DNA from: an uncultured Prevotellaceae bacterium
Lineage (GTDB): Bacteria; Bacteroidota; Bacteroidia; Bacteroidales; Bacteroidaceae
DNA: 49,356 nucleotides
Assembly (NCBI GenBank): GCA_947167515.1
Contig: CAMVIM010000027.1
Span: 1 to 49,356, forward strand
Direction: 5' to 3'
The notes under the pieces were generated by a model that ran no database searches, had not been told where the DNA came from, and was given only the letters and a program-made list of their open reading frames with translations. Numbering within the stretch: the first letter of the stretch is position 1; each line of letters opens with the position of its first letter. The position numbers and the translations under genes are program-made. This document shows, piece by piece, positions 30,631 to 39,725 of the stretch.

Positions 30631-31513
30631 GTATTTAGCCCTGACACTCGTTGCGCTGGTTGGCATGACCTCATGCAGCAACGACGACAACCACCAGACC
30701 ATCGATGACACCTATGCAGCCTGGGTGTATGCCTCATTCTCCTACGCCCCCAACTACTATTCGAGCGACGGCACCGTGAACGTGAAGATGGAGGATGGCG
30801 TTTACACCATCACTGCCAAGAACAAAGAATGGGGCGAGGCTGTCTTCAAGAACGTGAAGATGGGCGAGCAGTGGGAAGGCTCGGGCACCATCACCGTGCC
30901 TGCCCGCAGAGAGATAGAAGAGCCAAAGACGTATGATGCACAAATCAGCGGCACCCTGAACGACATTGTCATCACGGCTCCCACGCTGATGAATGCGGGC
31001 ACCGTTCTCCACTTCTACATCGGCCGCATTCCAGGAGCGAAAACGGCTGGCACGTTCGGCGGCACCAACTCGGTGAATGTGGGTGACCAGTGGACCTATA
31101 CCGCTGACATCGACTACGAAATCACCGCCAATGAGGACGGCAGCATCAACCTCACCCTGCCCGAATATACGCTGACCGATACCGAGATTGGCGACCTGAC
31201 TCTGGGGGGCTATACCATCACTGGCATCACCTTCGATATGTCGCGCGGTGCTTTCTATAGCGACTATGGCAGCAAGGGCCTGAAGATGCACTTCAAAGCC
31301 GTGAAAGACGGACAAACCACGATGGACAAGGATTATGACCTCAGCCCCGACAGCCACATCAGCATCGAGCCTATCAACAAGGGCGTGAAGCAAGGCGTGA
31401 AAGTGGTGAATACCTTCGGTCTTGGCACCATCGGCGAGAACGGCAAATACCAGACCAGCATGCCATTCGACCTCACCGCCACCTTTGAAGGAGCCATCAA
31501 ACTGGCAGAGTAA
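30617..31513 (+). CDS. Calycin-like domain lipoprotein
   Basis: A 298-aa lipoprotein: signal with lipobox MTSC (Cys20) followed by SNDDN, an acidic stretch compatible with surface export. The body is beta-rich with alternating polar and hydrophobic residues (YTITAKNKEWGEAVFKNVKM; SINLTLPEYTL), in keeping with the Bacteroidetes calycin-like family found beside TonB receptors. It precedes the HmuY-like gene and probably binds or captures a ligand at the cell surface. The ligand cannot be told from sequence. Confidence 0.75.
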   Translation: MKTIKYLALTLVALVGMTSCSNDDNHQTIDDTYAAWVYASFSYAPNYYSSDGTVNVKMEDGVYTITAKNKEWGEAVFKNVKMGEQWEGSGTITVPARREIEEPKTYDAQISGTLNDIVITAPTLMNAGTVLHFYIGRIPGAKTAGTFGGTNSVNVGDQWTYTADIDYEITANEDGSINLTLPEYTLTDTEIGDLTLGGYTITGITFDMSRGAFYSDYGSKGLKMHFKAVKDGQTTMDKDYDLSPDSHISIEPINKGVKQGVKVVNTFGLGTIGENGKYQTSMPFDLTATFEGAIKLAE

Positions 31514-31546
31514 GGTTGCCCAACGTGCGAAGCAAGATTCTTCAAC

Positions 31547-32317
31547 GTGCGAAGTAAGGTCATTCGTCTGTTCATAAGTGCCGTACTGCTCACCTCCTGT
31601 CATGGAGCGTTCGATGAGCTTTACGACAATCCGGCTGAAAGCATCGACATCAGAGAAGGTCAACTCTATGTCGATGCTTCCAGTTGGCTTAACTGGTATT
31701 ACCTCGACTTCAACGCCGCCAACCGCCACTTTGCCGAAGGCGGCACATCCAGCGCATTCGTGAAGTATGCCATCCCCACCGAGGAACTTTCCAACCCTCA
31801 GCCTTCGACCCCCAACCCTCAAACCGGCATCTACACCTATTGGTACGACGTATTTGGCGCAGGACTCTCCAACCACGACTTCAGAAGCTTCACCCCCACA
31901 GCTCAACAGCCAGCCCCTGACTCATGGCACATTGCCGTACACCGCAACAACGTACGCACCAATGGCGGAGCTGTCTATGAGACAGCTTTCACCTCGATGA
32001 AAGACCTGCCCGAAAGCAGTGCCGCTTTTGCCGACGCCACCTTTACCCCCGATAAGTGGAACGAACTGGACGTGTGGACCATCCAAGCCCAGATGCTACA
32101 GGGACTCATCGGCAATCAGGGCATCGAGGTGAACCCCGTGCTCTCCTCATGGCTCAGGGTCGATATTCCTCCTGTGCCACCCACCTTCACACTTAACAAC
32201 CACGTGTTCATCATCCGCTTCTCCGACAACACCTATGCTGCCGTCCAACTGGAGAACTACCAAAGTCCTGCGGGCATCAAGTGCTGCCTGACCATCAATT
32301 ACAAGTACCCGTATTGA
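31547..32317 (+). CDS. HmuY-family lipoprotein
   Basis: A 256-aa lipoprotein with lipobox LLTSC (Cys18). The body matches the HmuY family: DASSWLNWYYLDF, YWYDVFGAG, SWHIAVHRNNVRTNGGAVY and VFIIRFSDNTYAAVQLENYQ. In P. gingivalis HmuY binds heme at the surface and delivers it to HmuR; family members can bind other ligands. The only in-frame start before the lipobox is GTG at 31547. The 22 bp around that GTG are duplicated (31521-31542 and 31543-31564). The hmuR-like receptor gene starts 2 bp after this stop. Confidence 0.88.
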   Translation: MRSKVIRLFISAVLLTSCHGAFDELYDNPAESIDIREGQLYVDASSWLNWYYLDFNAANRHFAEGGTSSAFVKYAIPTEELSNPQPSTPNPQTGIYTYWYDVFGAGLSNHDFRSFTPTAQQPAPDSWHIAVHRNNVRTNGGAVYETAFTSMKDLPESSAAFADATFTPDKWNELDVWTIQAQMLQGLIGNQGIEVNPVLSSWLRVDIPPVPPTFTLNNHVFIIRFSDNTYAAVQLENYQSPAGIKCCLTINYKYPY

Positions 32318-32319
32318 CC

Positions 32320-34296
32320 ATGAGGCACCTCTTCCTATCCATCATAAAACCCCTGCTTCTCTCCATCATTTGCGCATGCAGTGCAGCGTTCTCCGCTGCA
32401 CAAACGTCCGACTCCACCCTCTTGCTCAACGACGTGGTGGTGACGGGCACACGCACCCCAAAACTGCTGAAGGATGCGCCCATCCAAACCCGTGTCATCA
32501 CCGCTGCCGACATCGAGAAGGTGGATGCCACCAATGTGGAAGACCTCCTGCAGCAGGAAATGCCGGGCGTGGAATACTCTTATGCCATGAATCAGAAGAA
32601 ACACATGAACCTGTGCGGTTTTGGCGGTCAGAGCATCCTCTTCCTTGTGGATGGCGAACGGCTGGCAGGCGAAACCATGGACGACGTGGATTTCACCCGA
32701 CTGAACATGGCGAACGTGGAGCGCATCGAAATCGTGAAAGGGGCGGCAAGTGCCCTTTATGGCAGCAATGCTGGAGGGGGTGTCATCAACATCATCACGA
32801 AGGAGCAGACAGAGCCGTGGACGCTGAACCTGAACGCCCGACTGGCTCGCCACAACGAACGACGCTTCGGAGGTGCATACGGAACGAAGGGAAAATGGCT
32901 GCAGAACATGCTGAACGTGAACTTCACTTCCACCGACAACTTCAATGTGGACAATGCGCCCAACCCAGCCGCACAAGTAGTGGCAACCATCTATGGCGAC
33001 CGCACGTGGAACTTCAAGGATCGTCTGGTCTATACCCCCACCGACCGTCTGAAGTTCATCGCCCGTGCCGGTTACTTCTACCGCGAACTGACGCGCACTG
33101 CCGACTCACCCGAACGATACCGCGACTTCTCGGCTGGACTGAGAGGACTGTGGGACATGAGCAAGAGCGACAACCTCGAACTCTCCTACTCCTTCGACCA
33201 ATACGACAAGTCCGACTACTACAAAATCACCCATCTCGATGTGCGCGACTACAGCAACGTGCAGAACATCTTCCGAGGCATCTACAACCACGCATGGAAC
33301 ACGGGCAGCATCCTGACTGTGGGCACCGACTTCATGCACGACTACTTGATGAACAAGAACCTGGGCAACACCACCGTGTCGCAGAACACGTTCGACGCTT
33401 TTGCCCAATACGACTTGCTCATCGACCGAAAATGGGAACTGGTGGGTGCCGTACGCTACGACTACTTCTCCGACAGCAAAGACGCTCACTTCACCCCGAA
33501 ACTGAACGTGCGCTATCAGCCCATCGACAACCTCAACCTGCGCCTCGGCTACGGCATGGGATTCCGTTCTCCTGCCCTGAAAGAAAAATACTACAACTTC
33601 GACATGGTGGGCATCTGGATCATTCAGGGAAATCCCAACCTGAAAGCCGAACTGAGCCACAACTTCAACGCCTCTGCCGACTACACCAAAGGAAACTATA
33701 ACTTCACGGTGGCAGCCTACTACAACAATGTACACAACAAGTTGGCAACGGGCATCCCCCACTATCTGCCCAACGATGACAAACAGCTTTATCTCGACTA
33801 CACCAACCTGAAGGACTACTCGGTCTATGGTGGTGAGGCAACCGTACAGGCGCGTTGGGACAACGGACTTAGCGCCCGCTTCTCCTATGCTTACACCAAC
33901 GAGCAACTGCCCAAAGATGGCGAGGGGCACACCATCAACAACCAATACATTCCTGCCCGAAAGCACTCCCTCACCGCCCGCATCGACTGGGACAAGCAGT
34001 TCACCAAGAACTATGGACTGCGCCTCTCGCTCAACGGCCGTTTCCTCTCCAGCGTGAAGAACGTGGAGTTCGTCGACTACTACGACATCGCCAAAGGCAC
34101 CAGCACCATCCACTATCCAGCCTACACACTGTGGAAACTCTCTGCCGTCCAGCGCATTGGCAAAGCCGTCAGAGTGACTGCCGCACTCGACAATCTGCTG
34201 AACTACAAACCCCGCTACCACTACTTCAACAGTCCCCTCACCGATGGCACCAATCTCATGGTAGGAGTTGCCATTGACCTTGACAAAATCCGATAA
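32320..34296 (+). CDS. TonB-dependent receptor, HmuR-like
   Basis: A 658-aa outer-membrane receptor started at MRHLFLSII, 2 bp after the HmuY-like gene; the longer upstream frame is overlap. Signal peptide ends near AFSAAQ (28), TonB-box-like LNDVVVTGT (36-44), plug with ILFLVDGERLAGETMDDVDF and VERIEIVKGAASALYGSNAG, barrel ending LMVGVAIDLDKIR. Pairing with HmuY favours heme or another tetrapyrrole as ligand; the B12 setting leaves corrinoids possible. Confidence 0.93.
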   Translation: MRHLFLSIIKPLLLSIICACSAAFSAAQTSDSTLLLNDVVVTGTRTPKLLKDAPIQTRVITAADIEKVDATNVEDLLQQEMPGVEYSYAMNQKKHMNLCGFGGQSILFLVDGERLAGETMDDVDFTRLNMANVERIEIVKGAASALYGSNAGGGVINIITKEQTEPWTLNLNARLARHNERRFGGAYGTKGKWLQNMLNVNFTSTDNFNVDNAPNPAAQVVATIYGDRTWNFKDRLVYTPTDRLKFIARAGYFYRELTRTADSPERYRDFSAGLRGLWDMSKSDNLELSYSFDQYDKSDYYKITHLDVRDYSNVQNIFRGIYNHAWNTGSILTVGTDFMHDYLMNKNLGNTTVSQNTFDAFAQYDLLIDRKWELVGAVRYDYFSDSKDAHFTPKLNVRYQPIDNLNLRLGYGMGFRSPALKEKYYNFDMVGIWIIQGNPNLKAELSHNFNASADYTKGNYNFTVAAYYNNVHNKLATGIPHYLPNDDKQLYLDYTNLKDYSVYGGEATVQARWDNGLSARFSYAYTNEQLPKDGEGHTINNQYIPARKHSLTARIDWDKQFTKNYGLRLSLNGRFLSSVKNVEFVDYYDIAKGTSTIHYPAYTLWKLSAVQRIGKAVRVTAALDNLLNYKPRYHYFNSPLTDGTNLMVGVAIDLDKIR

Positions 34297-34340
34297 ATCG
34301 CACTTCTACGCTTGACAAAAGCAAGAAAAACACCACTTTT

Positions 34341-34372
34341 CTTGTTCTTATGCTTGTTTCTTTGTACCTTTG
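34341..34372 (+). promoter_or_regulatory. Promoter of the iorA operon
   Basis: -33 TTG (34342-34344), 20-bp spacer, -7 TACCTTTG (34365-34372), 46 bp before the iorA ATG. Confidence 0.8.
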
Positions 34373-34417
34373 TACGATTTTTTGTCTTTAACGCAACAAA
34401 AACAATCTAACAAAGAT

Positions 34418-36016
34418 ATGAAACAACTACTTCTTGGTGACGAAGCTATTGCTTTGGGGGCCATCAACGCAGGACTTTCTGGCGTTTATGCCTACCCCGG
34501 CACTCCGTCCACCGAAATCACAGAGTTTATTCAGACCAACAAGGTGGCTCAGGAACGTGGCATCCACAGCCGTTGGTGTACCAATGAGAAAACAGCGATG
34601 GAGGCTGCTCTTGGCATGTCGTATGCAGGCAAGCGCGCCTTGGTATGCATGAAGCACGTAGGCATGAATGTTTGTGCCGACGCATTTGTCAACAGTGCCA
34701 TCACAGGCGTGAACGGCGGCCTTATCGTTTTGGCTGCCGATGACCCTTCCATGCACTCTTCACAAAACGAGCAGGATAGCCGCTTCTACGGCAAGTTTGC
34801 CCTCATCCCCGTGTTTGAGCCATCGAACCAGCAAGAGGCATACGACATGGTGGCTTCGGCTTTCGAGTTGTCTGAAACCCTGAAAGTGCCTGTGCTGCTA
34901 CGCATCGTCACCCGTCTGGCTCACAGCCGTGCAGCCGTCGAGGTGGGCGAACCCACTGCGGAAAAACCGCTCAACCCCAGCACTGACCAGTGGGTGCTGC
35001 TGCCAGGCATCGCAAGAAAGAAATATGTGGATTTGCTCGGCAAGCAGGCCGAGTTCGAGAAGGCCAGCGAAGCCTCTGTCTATAACAAGAAGGAAACGGC
35101 TGTCGGCCAAAAAGTGGGCATCGTGGCTTGTGGCATTGGCTACAACTACGTGAAGGAAAACGTGGGTGACAATGCGGACATCCTCAAAGTGTCTCAATAT
35201 CCTCTCTCTCCAAAGGTCATCAAGACTTTTGCCGCCGAGCATGATTCCATTCTCGTCGTGGAGGACGGACAGCCCGTGGTGGAAGAGGCGATTGCTGGCA
35301 TGGTGGGTGCCGACTACCCCATCAAGGGCCGCCTCACGGGTGATTTGCCACGCACTGGCGAACTCACTCCAGACTGTGTGGCAAAGGCACTCGGCAAACC
35401 AGCCGGTCCTGTCTTCGACAATGCCAAGAACCTCGCAGGTCGTCCTCCACAGCTCTGTCAGGGTTGCGGACACCGCGATGTTTACACCGCACTGAACCAA
35501 GTGCTGGCTGAATATCCCGACTACCGTGTGTTTGGTGACATCGGTTGCTACACCCTCGGTGCCCTGCCTCCGTTCAAGGCACTCTCCAGCTGCGTCGATA
35601 TGGGAGCTTCCATCACCATGGCAAAGGGTGCTGCAGATGCAGGCCTGTTCCCAGCTGTTGCCATCATCGGCGACTCTACCTTCACCCACAGCGGCATGAC
35701 AGGTCTGCTGGATGCCGTGAACGACAAGTCGAACATCACCGTGGTCATCTCCGACAACCTGACTACAGGCATGACGGGCGGACAAGATTCTGCTGGCACC
35801 AACAAGTTCGAAGCTATTTGTCTCGGACTTGGTGTGGAGCCAGAACATGTGCGTGTGGTGGTTCCACTGCCTAAGAACATGCCCGAAATCACCCGCATCC
35901 TAAAAGAGGAAATTGAATACAAGGGAGTTTCAGTGATTATTCCTCGCCGCGAGTGCATCCAGACGGCTGCTCGTCACGCAAGGGAACGTCAAAAAACAAA
36001 GGAGGCAAACAAATGA
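34418..36016 (+). CDS. iorA: Indolepyruvate:ferredoxin oxidoreductase, alpha subunit
   Basis: A 532-aa TPP enzyme subunit, started at MKQLLLGDEAIALGAINAGL. With IorB it interconverts arylpyruvates and arylacetyl-CoA plus CO2 with ferredoxin. Motifs: YAYPGTPSTEI, SYAGKRALVCMKHVGMN, CQGCGHRDVYTAL, and the TPP site GDIGCYTLG, IGDSTFTHSGMTGLLDAV, VISDNLTTGMTGGQ. It ends at RRECIQTAARHARE and lacks the C-terminal two-cluster ferredoxin domain of longer IorA proteins (about 600 aa), so electrons must leave another way or another subunit is used. The stop overlaps iorB as ATGA. Confidence 0.94.
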   Translation: MKQLLLGDEAIALGAINAGLSGVYAYPGTPSTEITEFIQTNKVAQERGIHSRWCTNEKTAMEAALGMSYAGKRALVCMKHVGMNVCADAFVNSAITGVNGGLIVLAADDPSMHSSQNEQDSRFYGKFALIPVFEPSNQQEAYDMVASAFELSETLKVPVLLRIVTRLAHSRAAVEVGEPTAEKPLNPSTDQWVLLPGIARKKYVDLLGKQAEFEKASEASVYNKKETAVGQKVGIVACGIGYNYVKENVGDNADILKVSQYPLSPKVIKTFAAEHDSILVVEDGQPVVEEAIAGMVGADYPIKGRLTGDLPRTGELTPDCVAKALGKPAGPVFDNAKNLAGRPPQLCQGCGHRDVYTALNQVLAEYPDYRVFGDIGCYTLGALPPFKALSSCVDMGASITMAKGAADAGLFPAVAIIGDSTFTHSGMTGLLDAVNDKSNITVVISDNLTTGMTGGQDSAGTNKFEAICLGLGVEPEHVRVVVPLPKNMPEITRILKEEIEYKGVSVIIPRRECIQTAARHARERQKTKEANK

Positions 36017-36594
36017 AAAAAGACATCATACTCTGCGGTGTGGGTGGACAAGGCATCCTCTCCATCGCAACCATCATCGGAGAAGCAGCAACGGAAGCTG
36101 GCATCAACCTGAAACAAGCCGAGGTACACGGAATGAGTCAACGTGGCGGTGACGTGCAGTCCAACCTGCGCCTCTCGACAGAGAACATCTACAGTGACCT
36201 TATTCCACAAGGAGGGGCTGACGTGGTCATTTCCATGGAACCGATGGAGTCCCTGCGCTACCTTCCCTACCTTGCCAAGACTGGCACCATCGTGACCAGC
36301 AGCAAGCCGTTCATCAACATCCCCAACTATCCAGAAGAGGCAGCACTGCAAGCCGAACTCGACGCCCTTCCTTCCGTTGTGAAGCTCGACATCGAGACCG
36401 TGGCCAAAGATGCTGGCAATGCCCGTGGTGCTAACATGGTGCTGCTCGGCATGGCCGCCCCCTTCATCGAGATTCTCACAGTGGAACAGCTCCGTAAGGC
36501 CATTGCCGTCATCTTTGCCCGCAAGGGTGAAGCGGTGGTCGAAGCCAATCTCAAAGCCTTCGACATGGGTGTCGCAGCCAGCAATAAACAATAA
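36013..36594 (+). CDS. iorB: Indolepyruvate:ferredoxin oxidoreductase, beta subunit
   Basis: A 193-aa gamma-type subunit of the 2-oxoacid:ferredoxin oxidoreductase fold: ILCGVGGQGILSIATIIGEA, QAEVHGMSQRGGDVQSNLRL and ADVVISMEPMESLRYL are typical. Start chosen at 36013, overlapping the iorA stop; an upstream frame extension lies inside iorA. It works with IorA. In gut Bacteroidales this enzyme can run toward reductive carboxylation of arylacetyl-CoA to make aromatic amino acids. A paaK gene follows by 17 bp. Confidence 0.94.
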   Translation: MKKDIILCGVGGQGILSIATIIGEAATEAGINLKQAEVHGMSQRGGDVQSNLRLSTENIYSDLIPQGGADVVISMEPMESLRYLPYLAKTGTIVTSSKPFINIPNYPEEAALQAELDALPSVVKLDIETVAKDAGNARGANMVLLGMAAPFIEILTVEQLRKAIAVIFARKGEAVVEANLKAFDMGVAASNKQ

Positions 36595-36611
36595 CCAAAC
36601 ACAAAAAAATC

Positions 36612-37928
36612 ATGATTCACAATCCCCAAATGGAGTGCATGGACAGAGAGTCTATGCGCAAGTTGCAGTCTGAGCGTCTTATCAAGACTGTGAAGACCTG
36701 TTATGAGAAGGTTCCGTTCTACAAGAAAAAGATGGACCACATGGGTGTCAAGCCCGAGGATATCCGCAGTATAGACGATATCTACAAACTGCCCTTCACC
36801 ACCAAGCACGACTTGCGTGATGAGTATCCTTTCGGTTTGCAAGCAGTTCCCCAAAGTGAAATTCGCCGCATCCATGCTTCGTCAGGCACGACGGGCAAGC
36901 CTGTGGTAGGCACCTACACCGAGAACGACCTGAAGATGTGGGCTGAGTGTGTGGCCCGCGTATTGGCCGTTGGCGATATAGGTCCTGGCGACATCGTGCA
37001 GGTGGCTTACGGATATGGCTTGTTCACTGGCGGTCTGGGTGCCCACGACGGTGCCCTCGCACGTGGAGCCGTTCAGTTGCCCATCTCGGCTGGTAACTCA
37101 GAGAAGCAAATCATGCTGATGAAAGACTTCGGCACAACCGCCCTTTGCTGCACCCCTTCGTATGCTCTCCACTTGGCAGAGGTGATAGAGAAAAGTCCCG
37201 ACGTCAAGGCTGAAGACCTGAAACTCAGAGTGGGTTTCTTCGGAGCCGAGCCTTGGACATGGGGCATCCGCCGCGAGTTGGAGAAGAAACTGCACATCAA
37301 GGCTATCGACATCTACGGACTCACCGAGATGTGCGGTCCAGGTGTGGGTGGTGAATGTCAGTTCCAAAACGGCACCCACGTGGCTGAAGACATGTTCTAT
37401 CCCGAAATCATCAATCCAGAGACGCTGGAACCTGTGGCACCCGGCGAAGAGGGAGAATTGGTGTTCACCTCGCTGTGCAAGGAAGCCATGCCTATTCTCC
37501 GCTATCGCACCCGCGACCTCACACACCTCATCTACGAGCCATGTGAATGCGGACGCACCACGGTTCGTCTCGGAAAGATTCTGGGTCGCTCCGACGACAT
37601 GCTCATCATCCGTGGCGTGAACGTCTTCCCGTCACAGATTGAGACCGTGCTGACCGAGTTCCCTGTCTTCACGCCTCAATATTTTATCACGGTCGATCGC
37701 AAGAACAACGAAGACACCTTCGACCTCGATGTGGAGTTGCGTGCCGAGTACTTCTCGCCCAACCCAGCAAAACAGATGCCATTCATCAAGCCACTCTACG
37801 ACCGCATCGTTTCTCTCGTCGGCATCAAACCCAACATCCACATCAAGGAACCTGGAAACATCGAGCGTTCTACGGGCAAGGCCAAACACGTACTTGACAA
37901 GAGAACCCTCTTGACAGATTGGAAATAA
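36612..37928 (+). CDS. paaK: Phenylacetate-CoA ligase (first copy)
   Basis: A 438-aa adenylate-forming enzyme that activates phenylacetate or indoleacetate to the CoA ester. Motifs: IHASSGTTGKPVVGTYT (AMP-binding), YGYGLFTGGLGAHDGA, YGLTEMCGPGVGGECQ and RYRTRDLTHLI, then the C-terminal ILGRSDDMLIIRGVNVFPSQ. Length and ending (KAKHVLDKRT) are normal. Directly downstream of iorAB, it supplies or consumes arylacetyl-CoA for that enzyme. A second paaK lies at 41026; the two differ throughout, so they are not a recent duplication and may have different acyl preferences. Confidence 0.94.
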   Translation: MIHNPQMECMDRESMRKLQSERLIKTVKTCYEKVPFYKKKMDHMGVKPEDIRSIDDIYKLPFTTKHDLRDEYPFGLQAVPQSEIRRIHASSGTTGKPVVGTYTENDLKMWAECVARVLAVGDIGPGDIVQVAYGYGLFTGGLGAHDGALARGAVQLPISAGNSEKQIMLMKDFGTTALCCTPSYALHLAEVIEKSPDVKAEDLKLRVGFFGAEPWTWGIRRELEKKLHIKAIDIYGLTEMCGPGVGGECQFQNGTHVAEDMFYPEIINPETLEPVAPGEEGELVFTSLCKEAMPILRYRTRDLTHLIYEPCECGRTTVRLGKILGRSDDMLIIRGVNVFPSQIETVLTEFPVFTPQYFITVDRKNNEDTFDLDVELRAEYFSPNPAKQMPFIKPLYDRIVSLVGIKPNIHIKEPGNIERSTGKAKHVLDKRTLLTDWK

Positions 37929-37956
37929 GTCCATCTGATCATTCCCTATACACACA

Positions 37957-37997
37957 AGAAAGCCCCACCATCGTTCGCTGCGATGGTGGGGCTTGTC
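37957..37997. terminator. Bidirectional terminator between paaK and the protease gene
   Basis: AAGCCCCACCATCG (37960-37973) and CGATGGTGGGGCTT (37981-37994) form a perfect 14-bp stem with a 7-nt loop; T-rich sequence follows on the plus strand and TTCTTGTGTG on the minus. Confidence 0.9.
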
Positions 37998-38042
37998 TTT
38001 TCCCTTTTTTCGTTTCCGCTCTTATTCCAAGCACCGTCCTCC

Positions 38043-39560
38043 CTACTTCACAAGCACTTTCTTGCCATTGTGAATATAAAGTCCCTGCTGCGTAGGCCGC
38101 TCGGAAAGGTGCATACCGCTGAGAGTGTACCAACCCGTGGATGGCTCTGCATCATGGAAATGACCAGATGGACAAATGTCTTCTATGCCCGTTGCTTCAT
38201 CCATAAAATCGAATGCAGCCAATCCGTCTATAACAGTCATGTTTGTCAACGGCTTGTTCATCAGCAAAGAACCATCGGTGTTAGGGTTGGTTAACACTGC
38301 AGCAGGTGTTGAGGTGTTTGTCAGTTCGTTATTACTCCCATACGGATAGGCCCACCCTTCCAGATACGAGACCGAACTTCTGCCATTGGCAGGCACAATC
38401 TCATAGCGCCGCTTGTTATTTGAGTTAGGCTGTTTCCAGGGATCGAACCAATAGAGAGGGTCGAAATCCACATGAAAGACAATCAGTCCACTGCCAGGCA
38501 ATGACGCATCCCAACCTCTGCGTTGACGGTTCTCAACCATATAAAACTCATCAGGATGCCCATCGTTGTAGATAATATAAGAAAACGGCTCATCGCACAG
38601 GGCAGGCATGCCCGTGACGGAAACAGGATCCGTCAGTACAACGGGAGTTAGCCAGCCCATTAGCATACGTTCGTGCGCTGAATAACAGACAGGACTATAG
38701 CCACCGCCCATATAGTAACCATAATCCATCACATCCCATCCGTCCACAACCGGTGTATTTGATGAGTTGTAGAAATCCGAGAGTCCAAAACAGTGACTAA
38801 ACTCATGGCAAAGAACCCCAAAGGAAGAAAATCTGTTTCCCAATTCGGCTGTGACACAATAGCTATCGACCGTGTAAGTCTTTCCGTCATGGGCAAAGGT
38901 ATATGGTTCACGATACCCCTCCCCCTCTTTCATGTTGCAGTGCATCGACATCCACCATTGGTGAGGCCAAATGCTGTTTTCTCCACCACCGTCGGACATG
39001 CCCTTTCCCGCATAGACAATGAGCAACTGCTCCACCATTCCATCGTCATTCCAGTCATAGAGTTTCCAGTCAATGTTGCGTGTCAGCAGCACATCCATCA
39101 CATCATCCACCAGATACTGGGATTTTTCATCATTTATCGCGGTACTGCGATATTTAGAAACCACACCCACCTCCACATACTGCAAGTCGAACGTCAGCCG
39201 GAACTGCCCATAACTCTGGTCATAGAAGTAGTCACGCACCGACCCCACATAAGGTGTTTCGTTGAATTTCTTCTGATTGAAAATTTTCTCCCATTGCTCC
39301 AGCACCTCCGATTCTGTACCCTGAAACGTTCTGTCATCAAACGATGCCAACACCACCAACTGCCGACGGTCTCCCTGATAAAGAGTCACATCAATATTAT
39401 TTAAGTCCTCTGAGGAAGCCGCCCGCCGCAATGTCCTCTGAGGAAGCAGCATACCACGACGGCAGCCTCCGACCGACAACGATTCCTGCGCTATTCCTGC
39501 AAACGGCAGGAACAGCAACAGTCCGCAAAATAATATCCATTTACATGCGAATCTTTTCAT
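38043..39560 (-). CDS. Secreted M6-type metalloprotease
   Basis: A 505-aa exported protein: signal peptide (about 1-24, ending GIAQ), a propeptide-like stretch, then a catalytic domain with the zinc motif HEFSHCFGL (about 250) followed by DGWDVMDYGYYMGGG, as in the M6 immune-inhibitor-A family. The C-terminus GWYTLSGMHLSE, RPTQQGLYIHNGKKVLVK is the short tail common on secreted Prevotella and Bacteroides proteins, also seen in the protein at 48025. It likely cleaves proteins outside the cell. The gene is convergent with paaK and separates two halves of the arylacetate cluster. Confidence 0.88.
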   Translation of the reverse strand: MKRFACKWILFCGLLLFLPFAGIAQESLSVGGCRRGMLLPQRTLRRAASSEDLNNIDVTLYQGDRRQLVVLASFDDRTFQGTESEVLEQWEKIFNQKKFNETPYVGSVRDYFYDQSYGQFRLTFDLQYVEVGVVSKYRSTAINDEKSQYLVDDVMDVLLTRNIDWKLYDWNDDGMVEQLLIVYAGKGMSDGGGENSIWPHQWWMSMHCNMKEGEGYREPYTFAHDGKTYTVDSYCVTAELGNRFSSFGVLCHEFSHCFGLSDFYNSSNTPVVDGWDVMDYGYYMGGGYSPVCYSAHERMLMGWLTPVVLTDPVSVTGMPALCDEPFSYIIYNDGHPDEFYMVENRQRRGWDASLPGSGLIVFHVDFDPLYWFDPWKQPNSNNKRRYEIVPANGRSSVSYLEGWAYPYGSNNELTNTSTPAAVLTNPNTDGSLLMNKPLTNMTVIDGLAAFDFMDEATGIEDICPSGHFHDAEPSTGWYTLSGMHLSERPTQQGLYIHNGKKVLVK

Positions 39561-39606
39561 TCTCTATTTAGAAGTACTTTCGGTTCAACAACACAACACC
39601 AATTTG

Positions 39607-39639
39607 CAAAGTTAAGTGAAACGAACACTCTCTGCCAAA
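39607..39639 (-). promoter_or_regulatory. Promoter of the M6 protease gene
   Basis: On the minus strand: -33 TTTG (39639-39636), 21-bp spacer, -7 TAACTTTG (39614-39607), 46 bp before the ATG. Confidence 0.75.
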
Positions 39640-39689
39640 CAAATCCTGCTTTTTAACAAAAAAAGGCAGAAGAAGTAAAAAGTTTTGTG

Positions 39690-39697
39690 TAATTTTG
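39690..39697 (+). promoter_or_regulatory. -7 box for the aminotransferase operon
   Basis: TAATTTTG on the plus strand, 28 bp before the ATG at 39726; no clear -33 element. Confidence 0.6.
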
Positions 39698-39725
39698 CAA
39701 TCGAAATTATATCAAACCTATTTTT

